Assembly: GCA_949825025.1 (NCBI GenBank) | Contig: OX463787.1 | Location: 17,357,707-17,421,706, forward strand | From: Siphlonurus alternatus | Taxonomy: Eukaryota; Arthropoda; Insecta; Ephemeroptera; Siphlonuridae | Length of the DNA stretch: 64,000 nt | Direction: 5' to 3' | Shown here: one piece after another, positions 1 through 8,831 of the stretch | Position numbering within the stretch: the first letter of the stretch is position 1 | How the letters are laid out: each line of letters opens with the position of its first letter | Program-made: the position numbers and the translations under genes | Notes under the pieces: model-generated | What the model was told of the DNA's origin: nothing | What the model saw: the letters and a program-made list of their open reading frames with translations, nothing else | Database searches by the model: none

Positions 1-210
1 CATTTAACATGGAAATCCCATTTCTCCATGCTAAATTAGTCAACTTTAAAAATTAATAACTCGAAAACTAGCTCGTTTTTGTATACCTGATATTTTATCT
101 ACTGATAGGGGATGTAGAGGAGAACATTTTAAATTTTTTTCATAATTTTTATGATTGGGATTTTTTTTAGCATTGGGCCAGCTGATCCGTATTATCTCTG
201 CCTTAAATAG
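1..210. repeat. Half of a TTAA-type palindromic MITE
   Basis: This matches the right half of the complete palindromic element at 51320-51692, including the segment with aactcgaaaactagctcg and the end attatctctgcctta. The left half lies before the window or is missing. Related copies are at 3527-3690, 14408-14571 and 43563-43862. Confidence 0.75.
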
Positions 211-509
211 GCAAAAAAAAAATTGTAACTGATTAACAAAACCCTCCCTTCCATGAAAATAACAACTGCAAAACCTTGATAATTTTTTTACTGGTTCAAA
301 AAAAAAAAAAAAAAAAAAATCAAAAACGAATAAAAACAGGGTTTTTAACAAATAGTTCGATTTTATTTTTTCTTCACTGGTAAAAAAATATCACGGTATT
401 GCAGTTGTTATTTTTATGAAAAGGCTGATTTGGTTAATGGTTCAAAATTTTATTTTTTTACTTTTTTTTTTGATATAAGGAGTCCAAAAGCAGGCCTGGA
501 CCAAAACCG
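211..509. other. AT-rich intergenic stretch, no gene seen
   Basis: The stretch is A/T homopolymer-rich, including a poly(A) run of about 22 at 299-319. Frames through it are low-complexity (poly-Phe) and are not credible coding sequence. Confidence 0.6.
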
Positions 510-711
510 GAACATTTTTTTTTTCATGTCGCCTCCAACAAAATTTTTTTTTACTCAATGAGATGCTCTCATATGGAACTGAAATTATGAGAAACTCAAT
601 TGCTACATTCCATTGAACATGTTAATAATTTTTTCGAATTTTTAAGAACCCTAAATATGGCAGATAAAAATTGTTAAAAGTGAAAAATGTCTTAAAAGGG
701 GGTCTGTTACC
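510..711. repeat. Dispersed repeat shared with 28868-29070
   Basis: The segment from tttcatgtc through gagatgctct, gaactcaattgctacatt-like text and aagaaccctaaatatggcag recurs at 28868-29070 with a few substitutions. In both places it runs into the same tRNA-like SINE start (a gggct..gtgtacg segment), so it may be a conserved insertion context or the upstream part of one composite repeat. Confidence 0.7.
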
Positions 712-1050
712 GGGCTGCATTGTGTACGCAGTGGTATGAGTCTCTGATTCGTAATCGCGGATAGTCGTGAGTTCGATCCCAAGCACCGCGAAACTTTTTA
801 CAAGTGACAGCTGTTAAAGAACACCCACTCATACATCTGGGAGGTGATTGATTGCATCCTCCATCAATTGACAACCATCTTGACTATGATTTCCAGGGTT
901 CCCTCAGTCAGGGAATTGATGAATGCAGTATGTCATCAATCACCTCCCAGAAGAACGAATAGGTGTTCTATCGCAATATTCTTAAATACAGTATTCTTAT
1001 CTGATCCCGCAATTCAAAGCCTTCATCGCGCCCCCCAGTAATCACCAGAT
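712..1050 (+). mobile_element. tRNA-derived SINE (tRNA-Thr-like head)
   Basis: The head at about 712-790 has A-box-like gcagtggtatgag and a B box gagttcgatccc, with a plausible anticodon loop ttcgtaa (CGT, Thr-like). A non-tRNA body follows with gttaaagaacacccact and a motif tttccagggttccctcag. The body motif is shared with SINEs at 3750-3905, 58690-58960 and 60895-61290. The body also holds an inverted repeat around gggaggtgattgattg and caatcacctccc. It is not a functional tRNA gene, because the acceptor stem is not closed. Confidence 0.65.
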
Positions 1051-1185
1051 CTTGTCATGTTACAGCCACTCGCTCAGCAGTGCATGGTGACGATATCGCG
1101 CTGTCCACGGTGGGCCGTAGCTTGCAGACAGAGGAGCATCCTTTTGTATTAGAACAATGTGAAGGTGAGACTTCTCCAGAATAGA

Positions 1186-1446
1186 AGATCGTAGAAGGTT
1201 CAGTAGCCAGTCCAATGGAATCAGCTCGTCGTCAGGAGTCTATTGAACTGGCTACTGAACCTTCATCTATGAGGACTCTTTCTTTGTTATCCATGGAAGG
1301 CATTGTCATAGAAGGTTCAGTAGCCAGTCCAATGGAACCAGCTCGTCGTCAGGAGTCTATTGAACTGGCTACTGAACCTTCTATGATGACTTTTTTATGT
1401 TCTTCAATTGAACCAAGTTTTAGTGTACTTGTCACAAGTAATTAAA
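1186..1446 (+). CDS. Short open frame with a repeated hairpin-encoded peptide (unknown)
   Basis: An 86-codon open frame runs from a TAG at 1183 to TAA at 1444-1446. It encodes two near-identical segments of the form SVASPME.ARRQESIELATEPS. The DNA units (1194-1264 and 1311-1381, period 117 bp = 39 codons) are in frame. Each is itself an inverted repeat with arms gaaggttcagtagccagt and its complement. I recognise no family. It may be an exon fragment of a repeat-containing protein or a chance open repeat. A candidate exon (1570-1726) follows downstream. Confidence 0.3.
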
Positions 1447-1569
1447 CTTGCCAGGTTACAACCATTACCTTCTTATCACATAATTGTGGCTATGATATGT
1501 CCATTTGACTTCCAGTATGTTAGTTTAGTTAATCCTACCACCACTACAACTTCTCTCTTTTCTCCACAG

Positions 1570-1726
1570 ACTTTGTCACTGGCTACTGACCAGCGATGTC
1601 TGAACGGTTAACTACCCGTGGTCGTCTTGTTCTTCTACCTGACTGCTGACTCCGGAGTGGATAGAGAGCAGGGTCTTTTCTTGGAGAATTGCTCTGTTGA
1701 TTGAACCTGTAGAGTCAATTTGATTG
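1570..1726 (+). other. Possible non-coding (UTR) exon
   Basis: A strong acceptor (pyrimidine tract then ccacag, ending 1569) is followed 157 nt later by a strong donor, gattg|gtgagtg. All three frames contain stops, so it would be untranslated. It could belong to the short open frame upstream, or be a distal 5' exon for the STAND gene in the first duplicated unit. The evidence is splice motifs only. Confidence 0.25.
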
Positions 1727-1780
1727 GTGAGTGAGGGGCTTGTTATGTCAATTTACAATGATTGACCTCAACTAATTTCA

Positions 1781-2015
1781 TTGCAAAAATTAATAGAGGG
1801 TACAAAGTTATGACACTCTGATTATTTACAAATTTCTAGAGTCCGGGAAGTTTTTGCTGAGGTTGGGTTTGAACCCACACCCCTTTTAGTCATATCCTTT
1901 AAATTAAGAGAAGTGTCGATCTCTCTGTACTTTCAATATTTTTTTAAAGAAATTGTTCCTGGACTGTAAAAAATCAGAGTGGCTTAACTTAACACCCTCT
2001 ATCCATTTCTGTAAT
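1781..2015. mobile_element. GAGGGT(G/A)C MITE copy (diverged)
   Basis: The ends ttgcaaaaattaatagaggg and ccctctatccatttctg are inverted and match the abundant MITE family best preserved at 39726-40030. The centre carries an unrelated stretch with gggtttgaaccc. Confidence 0.7.
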
Positions 2016-2057
2016 AAAAAATTGAGTTCGACACTCCATCAAGAGTGGGTTTGTTTT

Positions 2058-2209
2058 ACGCTGGCCATCATTTTTGTTCAGGTTTTTGTCATGTTTGTAA
2101 CGAACTCAGTCATTGGTGGAAATTGTTTAATGTCGGACATCACTGCATGGCCAAACAAACGAAGTATTTTTGAACAGTTGCAATGAAAACCTAAATGATG
2201 GCCAGTGTA
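2058..2209. mobile_element. Small TA-flanked MITE
   Basis: Inverted ends tacgctggccatcattt and aaatgatggccagtgta enclose about 120 bp with a second internal inverted pair (ttgttcagg / gaacag). This fits a Tc1/mariner-type non-autonomous element with TA target duplication. Confidence 0.65.
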
Positions 2210-2259
2210 GATTTTCTGAGTATTGTAGTGGTAATTGTGTTCTCAATATATATAAATCT

Positions 2260-2600
2260 GCTGTGTAGTGTAGTGGTTAGTACCCTTGGCTCTGGTCCGA
2301 GAGGTTCCCGGTTCGATTCCCGAACACGGCAGACTTTTTGTGACTTGGGATGGTGTGACTGATTACTAGATTATGGAGTTGGTAGGAGGAAGGCAGCTTA
2401 CGGCTGTCTATACTCCGCTGCCCTGCAGTATTGCACTGCCACTGCAGGCTGCACAGATCTGGTAGTAGGAGCCCAGAAGAGTGCAGGAAAGGGTTCTGGA
2501 AGCCTGGTAAGCCCCAGCATGGTTGCAAGATAACTCTTACTGACAAGGCTAAATATATAGGCCTGGCCACACCCGAAAGGGTAAAATGGTGTCAAGGGTA
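2260..2600 (+). mobile_element. tRNA-derived SINE (tRNA-Gln-like head)
   Basis: The head has the A box tagtgtagtggttagta, an anticodon stem-loop with CTG in the loop, and the B box ggttcgattccc. The body runs through gactttttgtgacttggg, gccctgcagt and gcacagatctggtagtagg to a 3' part cctggccacacccgaaaggg. Full copies recur at 6970-7306 and 17822-18160. The left breakpoint of the 10.8-kb tandem duplication lies inside its 3' end. Confidence 0.8.
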
Positions 2601-2971
2601 TTAACTTTATTAATTTTTAACACATAAATATTGAGTGTGGGGAAGATATGTGGATAATTTATGTAGCAGTGATAATTACAAGTAATTTGTCTTTTTAGAT
2701 TAAAAAAAAAATGTTTTAATATTGCTCCCTTTACAATGTTACATTTTTTTATGGTTTGATTATTTTTCCCTCTTAATCAATCTTTTCTGGGAATCCCCTC
2801 CTATTTTTTTTAATATGTTTGACAGAATACCGCAGAAATTATTATATTTTAAGTAACCAATTCTTAAATAAAATGTTGTACTCTTTGTATGTCTAAACAT
2901 GTAGATTCTGAGTCTTCAGGTACTTATTTAACAAATCTTTTAATTTCTTAAATAGACATGAACATTTTTTG

Positions 2972-3252
2972 TTGCAGAAATGAATAGAGGGTACTAAATT
3001 ATGCAACTGTGAATTTTTTCATTTTTTTTTTTTTTTAGTCCCAGAACTAGTTTTAAATAATTCTTGAAAGAGTGGCCACACCCCCTGGAGGTGTCAATAG
3101 GCGTCTAATCCCTATCCTTTTTATTAAGGCTTCAGGGGTGCCAACTGAAATCACACAACTTTCAATTATTATTTAAAAATAGTTCCGGGTCTCAAAAAAA
3201 TCTGAAAAAAATTAGAGTAGCATAATTTGGTACCCTCTATTCATTTCTGCAG
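2972..3252. mobile_element. GAGGGTAC MITE (unit 1)
   Basis: Inverted ends ttgcagaaatgaatagaggg and ccctctattcatttctgcag, with a central ggccacaccccctggagg. This is the subfamily with a GC-rich centre, also seen at 57655-57935. Duplicate copy at 13853-14133. Confidence 0.8.
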
Positions 3253-3375
3253 TAAATTTTTTTCATGCTATTCTTAAAAATAAAACAGAAAATATTACAG
3301 TATTCAGTACAGATTATGACTTCTCAGCAATACTGTCTCTGTGTTCCAAATCTGACCCTCTCTTTTCTCCCACAG

Positions 3376-3458
3376 ACCCAAGAGGTTGAGAGGATCTTAC
3401 CAGCCCTCTCTCTTCCCCCCGACAAAAAGAACCCCACATCACAGGACAAACCTGCCAG
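3376..3458 (+). other. Probable 5' UTR exon of STAND gene copy 1
   Basis: The acceptor ctcttttctcccacag ends at 3375, and the donor ctgccag|gtaaga follows 83 nt later. Joining it to the exon at 5645 leaves a stop in every frame before or within the joined exon. It therefore fits as an untranslated leader exon, with translation starting at ATG 5696. An acceptor on this exon implies one more exon upstream. I did not locate that exon with confidence. Confidence 0.45.
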
Positions 3459-3526
3459 GTAAGAGACACCTTGCAGAAATACTTGATTGTATGTTGTGGG
3501 CAACTGGTCACAAGGCACTCAATTAA

Positions 3527-3690
3527 AGGGGAAGGTAACACGACCAATGGTAAAAAAAATTCCCTAACATGAAAATTATGAAACATATATAAATGTTCTC
3601 CTCAACATCCCCTGTCAGTAGCTAAAATATCAGGTATAGAAATACGATCTAGTTTTTTAGTTATTAATTTTTGAAGTTGCGGCTAATTTA
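3527..3690. repeat. Diverged half of TTAA palindromic MITE (unit 1)
   Basis: It shares the order ggtaacac, tgaaaattatgaaa, atgttctcctc, aaaatatcaggtata and agttattaatttt with the complete element at 51320-51692. Only one arm is present. Duplicate at 14408-14571. Confidence 0.6.
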
Positions 3691-3749
3691 ATCCATACTT
3701 GCAAAATCTTGAGTTACATTCCAGGCGCAGTCAAAAATTTTCATAGGCC

Positions 3750-3905
3750 GGTTGCTAAAGAACACCCACTTTACTAGAAGTAGAATGGCTTAAACGCCAA
3801 AAGGTGGGGAAGAAGACAGCAGATGACCGAAGGCAACCTTGATTAACTGCCGACCATCTTGACCGAGGTTTCCATGGTCCCCTTAGTAACAACTAGGCAA
3901 ATGTT
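3750..3905 (+). mobile_element. SINE body fragment (unit 1)
   Basis: It contains gctaaagaacacccact and a ccatcttgacc..gtttccatggtcccc segment shared with the body of the SINE at 712-1050, but no tRNA head. Duplicate at 14631-14786. Confidence 0.55.
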
Positions 3906-5300
3906 GGGTGCTGTTTTCTTATGAGGATATCATGTATGATGTCGTTTCTTGCAGGACACCGCTTAGAGTTTGTTTAATTGGGAGAGAGGGGGATGCAAGA
4001 AATGCTCCTTGTTAGTTTGAATATCATGTGATTTATTTCCAAAATTTGATTTGCTTCTGTCTTAGCAATTTAATTAATTCTGCAAACTACAGAATTAATT
4101 CTCAAGTAATTAGTCAAGTAATTATAAAGAATAATGTCAGTCATGTGCCTAGTAGATGGTGAACCTCTTTGAAAGTTGAAGTAAACCTTCCTGACACCAT
4201 GAAATAATTTTACATCATAGAAAAATTAGAGCATATTTATTGAAATTTTTTAGATAAGCAGCATTTAGTTAATAATTTAAATTATTAATAAATGGAAACT
4301 ACTGTGAATTTTACTCAAATGAGTATACTTTTCACGAAAAAATTATTTTCTAAAAATCTACATTGATTTTTTTTTTTTTTTTTTTTTTTCACATCAGCAA
4401 ACCAACAGTTATTTTGTCGTTTATTTTATGGAATGAAAATATTGTCATAATAATTATTGAAAAGTATTATCGAAAAGAATAATTATTGAAAGTATGTCTG
4501 CCGCTGTAAGTACTTATATACTGTAAGTGAGAGCTGTCATTTATAAAGTCAAAACTCCCCAACATTCCCACTCTCCTGACCCCCTTGTTAAAATTTGTGA
4601 AAGTAAAAAGCTGTGCAATAACGTCTGTTAATGTCAGTAGAATAGAATACAATTTTATTTCAATCTTTTGATTACATTTGTAAAATAGATAAATTTCATT
4701 TTTAACTTGAAATGTCAAATACACAAATTTACACATAATTTAATAACATTTCTAAACAGACACATCTACCCAGAAATATAACAGAAAAGTGTAACTATTA
4801 CATATCCTTTTGCAGCCTATGATGATTTAAAAATACATTTATATCAGTCTCTAAGAACTCTTTTTAAACTATAAAAGGGGAATTTAAATAGTAAATTTTT
4901 AATAGATTTTGCGAGCATTTGCGAGTAGGAAGTTATTTCAGGATAATAATCATTAAAATAAACAGTAACAACATTTAGTAATGGTACTTATAAGATTTGT
5001 ATCCTACAACTTCAGTTAACTATCATTTTATTATTGTAGATTCATAGCTAGCTTTATGACCAATTTTTGTGTTGGATGCAATGCCATTATTTTGTATTTC
5101 TGTAGCCTTCATTTTTCACCACTCTTAAAGAAACTATCCAGGGTTTTAATGACTTATTTTTTATCTAAACCAATCGTAACACTCAATAAAAACAGGGAAA
5201 TTTGCATGAGGACCAATTTGCGAGAGAGAAAATAATTAACTTGAAAACTTGTATATACAGTTGTAAATATGTAGTTAACACGGAGATGCTGAGCCGTTCG
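3906..5300. other. AT-rich intron or intergenic DNA, no gene seen
   Basis: Low-complexity AT sequence with a T run near 4369-4389. The minus-strand open frame at 4467-4736 has no recognisable features and is identical in the duplicate, so it gives no independent sign of constraint. Confidence 0.5.
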
Positions 5301-5304
5301 AGTG

Positions 5305-5400
5305 TATAGGTCACGTGACTATCACGACCAATCAGGTGCTGTTAACTGACCCCCACTACCACTACTTCTCTTCCTCCTCCTGCACTATAGTAGAACTAGT
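5305..5400 (+). promoter_or_regulatory. Candidate promoter: E-box CACGTG plus CCAAT box
   Basis: gtcacgtgac (palindromic E-box) is followed within 20 bp by gaccaatca (CCAAT) and a pyrimidine-rich stretch. This lies about 390 bp upstream of the first coding ATG. The two duplicated copies differ at 7 positions within about 35 bp here, against roughly 0.3% elsewhere. An alternative is an intronic enhancer if transcription starts further upstream. Confidence 0.35.
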
Positions 5401-5644
5401 GTGATTGCTGCATTAATGAAAATAATTTAAAAAAAAAATTCATGCTGATATAACTAAAAGCTATGATGATATTAGACAAAATAAATATAATGCACATGTA
5501 TTAAGATCAGTTTGAATGAGTTCCGGCTGTTCCTTTACTTGGACCTACAATAAATTATATTAATTAATTAACTTAAATTCTTTTGGTTCACAAGGTTTAG
5601 GTTGTTAAAATTTACCAAATTTAACATTAAAATTCATTCTACAG

Positions 5645-5755
5645 GCAAAAACATTGAACTCCCAAGGACATCATCCGTTGAAGTCAACAGCCGCGATGCA
5701 TCAGCCCCCTGATGATTCTCCAGAGCCTGGGAGCTCTCAAGGTGGAGCAAATGAA
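5645..5755 (+). CDS. STAND gene copy 1, exon with first coding ATG
   Basis: This 111-nt exon lies between the acceptor ttctacag and the donor atgaa|gtaagg. Translation probably starts at ATG 5696 (G at -3). It gives 20 residues rich in P, D, G and S and ends in phase 0, so it joins in frame to the main exon at 8832. The frame is also open upstream of the ATG inside the exon, so an earlier start in an unseen exon is possible. The 83-nt exon at 3376 cannot supply one without a stop. The duplicate exon is 16527-16637. Confidence 0.55.
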
Positions 5756-6288
5756 GTAAGGACTTTAACAGCAGAGAAAAGGCTGCAAGATAGGATTTCA
5801 GGCAAGATGACGATGATTAAGCGAGAATTATTATTATTTTTTTAATTTTGTTTTTTTACAAGTAATCTCAATCACTACCCGAGTAAAAAAAAAGTCAGAA
5901 GGAATCAAATGAAAAAAAAAAAAAAAAAAAAAAAAATGAAAATTCAAGAATGAGCTAAAATTAGTTGCTCATATATGGTTTTAGCACAATCAAGGGGACT
6001 GTTTCCTCACAGCAACTCCATTTCCGATTTCTGTGCATAAAGCAAATGATAAATTTCTACCTCAGTTTTCTCAAAACTGATAAGAAAGAACCATTCCAAA
6101 ATTTGAATGCCACCTATTGATAGCAAGTTCTAAGTTCTATGCATGTCTTGTTCAATTGATTGGGCCAATTCAGAGATCTTAAATAACTGAGGTCCATTTT
6201 AAATTGTAAATTTTTGAAATCATGTACACCTGTCTACAGTATTTTAAATATTACACAAGTCTTTCAATTGCCGCTGTTGAAATTAATA

Positions 6289-6303
6289 ATGGAGTATCAA
6301 CCT

Positions 6304-6336
<33 letters not shown>

Positions 6337-6613
6337 AGAAGTAGATAGAACGTGAAAATTTATTTTACCCTGATTTTTTCCAGATTTTTTTGAGACCGGG
6401 AACTATTTTTTATAAAAATATTGAAAGTCCTTTTTGTGACGTCACGAGGCGGCAAGTCCTATCTTTTTCTTAAGGAGAGGCGCCTCGTGACATCACAAAA
6501 AGAACTTTCAATAATTTTTTAAAAATGGTTCCCAGGCTCTAAAAATTTAAATAAAAATCAGGGTAGGATAACTTTGCACGCAATGTCCACCTCTGTAATA
6601 AAAAAAATTGAGT
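6289..6613. mobile_element. GAGGGTGC-family MITE with central CRE (unit 1)
   Basis: It starts atggagtatcaacctca, then a long T run and gcagaagtagataga. The centre holds tgacgtca (6437), and a mirrored arm ends near gtccacctctgtaata. It lies in the large intron between the first coding exon and the main exon. Its right terminus is altered relative to unit 2 (17160-17494). Confidence 0.75.
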
Positions 6614-6969
6614 TTTTTTTTTTTTATTATATTTTTTCTTTTACAGGCAGTTAGATTTTATTGAATATTAATTAAATAATTCACTCATTAAAATGAAATT
6701 ATAATGGATTTTGCTGTTGCTAATTTAAATATGATGGATTATAAATGAAGTCTGCCCCTAAATGCCACTGTAAAGGCTTGGAGTCAGATGATTTTCAAGT
6801 TAAGGGGAGAAAATGGGGTAGCTAAAAGAAGCGACCATTGGAATTTATTTTAAAATCTTTTTAGTAGGGCTAATGTAACAGACATTTTATTCCACAGCAT
6901 GATCATTCTTAAAGGGACATGAGACAATGCAATCATGAATCATAAAAAGTTTATGTAAGATATGTTAAT

Positions 6970-7306
6970 GCTGTGGTGTAGTGGTTAGTACCTCTGACTC
7001 TGGTCTGAGAGGTCCCCGGTTCAATACCCGAATCCGGCAGACTTTTCGTGACTTGGGATGGGTGTGACAGACTACTAGACGATGAAGTGGTAGGAGGAAG
7101 GTAGTTTACGACTGTCTATACTCCGCTGCCCTGCAGTCTAGCACTGGCACTGCAGGCTGCACAGATCTGGTAGTAGGAGCCCAGAAGAGTGCAGAAAATG
7201 GTTCTGGGAGCCTGGTAAGCCCCAACTTGGTCGCAAGATAACTCCTACTGGAAAGGCTAAAATATCGGCCTGGCCACACTCGAAAGGGTAATAACGGCAT
7301 CAAGGA
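6970..7306 (+). mobile_element. tRNA-derived SINE, intronic (unit 1)
   Basis: Same family as 2260-2600: head gctgtggtgtagtggttag, B box ggttcaataccc, and body ending ccactcgaaaggg-like text. It lies in the intron of the STAND gene in sense orientation. Duplicate at 17822-18160. Confidence 0.8.
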
Positions 7307-7376
7307 TATTTATATATTTTTTTATGTTATTGTGAAAAATTAGTAAATTTTCGTTTTCGGACCATCCCACAAATTT

Positions 7377-7467
7377 ATACATACATACATACATACATAC
7401 ATACATACATACATACATACATACATACATACATACATACATACATACATACCTACATACATACATA
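7377..7467. repeat. (CATA)n microsatellite (unit 1)
   Basis: About 22 tandem CATA units with one interruption. The orthologous site in unit 2 (18231-18248) has only about four, which accounts for most of the length difference between the units. Confidence 0.95.
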
Positions 7468-7474
7468 ACATGAC

Positions 7475-7832
7475 GCCATATCCCTTTACGGGGTAAGCCA
7501 GCAGCATTATTACCTTGGCCATCTACAAATTGCCCTCCAAAGCACTCGATTCTTGCATATACTCCACTTGCTTCAGAAATACTCAAAACACTCTTTTGCC
7601 TTCTGCACTCTCTATTACACTGTGTACTTTTAACACTTCTGTTCTTCAAACACTCTGCAATCACATCCAACCAAACCTTTTTAGGTCTACCTAATCCTTT
7701 CATGCCTTGTACACTACCTTTATACACCTGTTTTGCAATTCGTTCATCACTCATTGTCTCAACATGTCCAAACCAACGTAGTGTACTTCGTTCATACTTG
7801 TCAATTACGGTTTCTTTCACTCCACACTGCAC
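7475..7832 (-). pseudogene. LINE reverse-transcriptase C-terminal fragment (unit 1)
   Basis: The minus-strand frame reads LRWFGHVETM, then KQVYKGSVQG, GRPKKVWLDV and a Cys/His-containing tail. This is the typical C-terminal region of APE-type LINE reverse transcriptases found as dead fragments in many animal genomes. There is no RT core, so it is a 5'-truncated relic. It runs into the CATA microsatellite. Unit 2 has the same fragment with a TGA in place of the Gly codon of the WFGH motif. Confidence 0.75.
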
Positions 7833-8254
7833 CCTCCACCCCCAAATTTATAAAAATTAAATAAATATAGACAGCCACAGGGCAATTGTACAGGCAACAT
7901 CATACTGAGCATGGCTGGGAGGGAGGAGGAGGGAGTGAGTTCCATGGAGAAGAGGCAGCTGTGTTGCCATTTGTGATTGCTGGCTGTTTAACCTGGGGCA
8001 CTCGCCACCATGCAGCATGGCTGTATTCGTACTCAGTTAGTTGGTAACTTTTTAAATAAAATACTTATTTTTGAGATCCCCTGTCCCTTTAAGTCGGAGA
8101 AAACTTTTTCGTTTGTACAATTTAATTCTTAATTCATGAAAATTGAGTCAGTTCACTTCTCTAATCAAGATGTATTTCCTTTTTAATACTAATAATGTAA
8201 AGTTCCCACTCCTTAAAAGGTTAAAAATAGTTGTATTGACTATTATCAATAGTC

Positions 8255-8420
8255 AATACGCTGCTCCTTAAGAAAAAGGTAGGATTTGCCGCCGCGTGAC
8301 GTCACAAAAAGGACTTTCAATAATTTTTTAAACATACGTCCCGGGCTCTAAAAAATCTGAAAATATTCAAGGTAGCATAACTTTGCACGCTCTATCCATT
8401 TCTGCAATAAAAAAATTGAG
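8255..8420. mobile_element. Half MITE with CRE (unit 1)
   Basis: This is the right half of the GAGGGTGC family: gccgccgcgtgacgtcac, ccgggctctaaaaaatctg, and the end tctatccatttctgcaataa. Duplicate at 19036-19201. Confidence 0.7.
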
Positions 8421-8627
8421 AACAATACCTTATTATTGAAAATGCGGCCACGCCCCCTAGAGGCGTCAAGAGGCATCTCCGCCCTATCCTTTTTATTAAC
8501 GACTCGGGGGTGAAAACGTAACTTACTGAACATTCAATAATTATTTACAAATGGTTCCGTGACTGAAAACAATCTGAAAAAAATCAGGGTAGCATCATTT
8601 GGTACCCTCAATTTATTTCTGCAATAT
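8421..8627. mobile_element. Half MITE, GC-centre subfamily (unit 1)
   Basis: gcggccacgccccctagagg, atcctttttattaacgac, and the end gtaccctcaatttatttctg match the right half of the subfamily at 2972-3252. It lies just upstream of the main coding exon. Duplicate at 19202-19408. Confidence 0.65.
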
Positions 8628-8831
8628 TTTTTATTTTTTTTTTTTTTCATGCAGGTTTTCCATTTTCAATTCATGTCGTAGATGCTATATTATGTTTTGA
8701 GCTGAAATTGTTTATTTTATATATTTTATATTATATTGAACAGATTAAATATACCTATATCCTCCCCCTTCCTTTAATGCAAGCTCAATATTTTTATTGT
8801 TCCATAACTAAATTCTTTTTCATATTTTCAG

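Noticed and set aside
2260..2335. Functional tRNA-Gln gene
   Set aside because: A and B boxes are present, but the sequence continues into a repeated SINE body seen three times, and the acceptor stem is poor.
4467..4736. 89-codon minus-strand gene
   Set aside because: AT-rich, no motif. Its presence in both units reflects the recent duplication only.
7340..7522. Cys/Tyr/Met repeat protein
   Set aside because: Translation of the CATA microsatellite, absent from the duplicate where the repeat is short.
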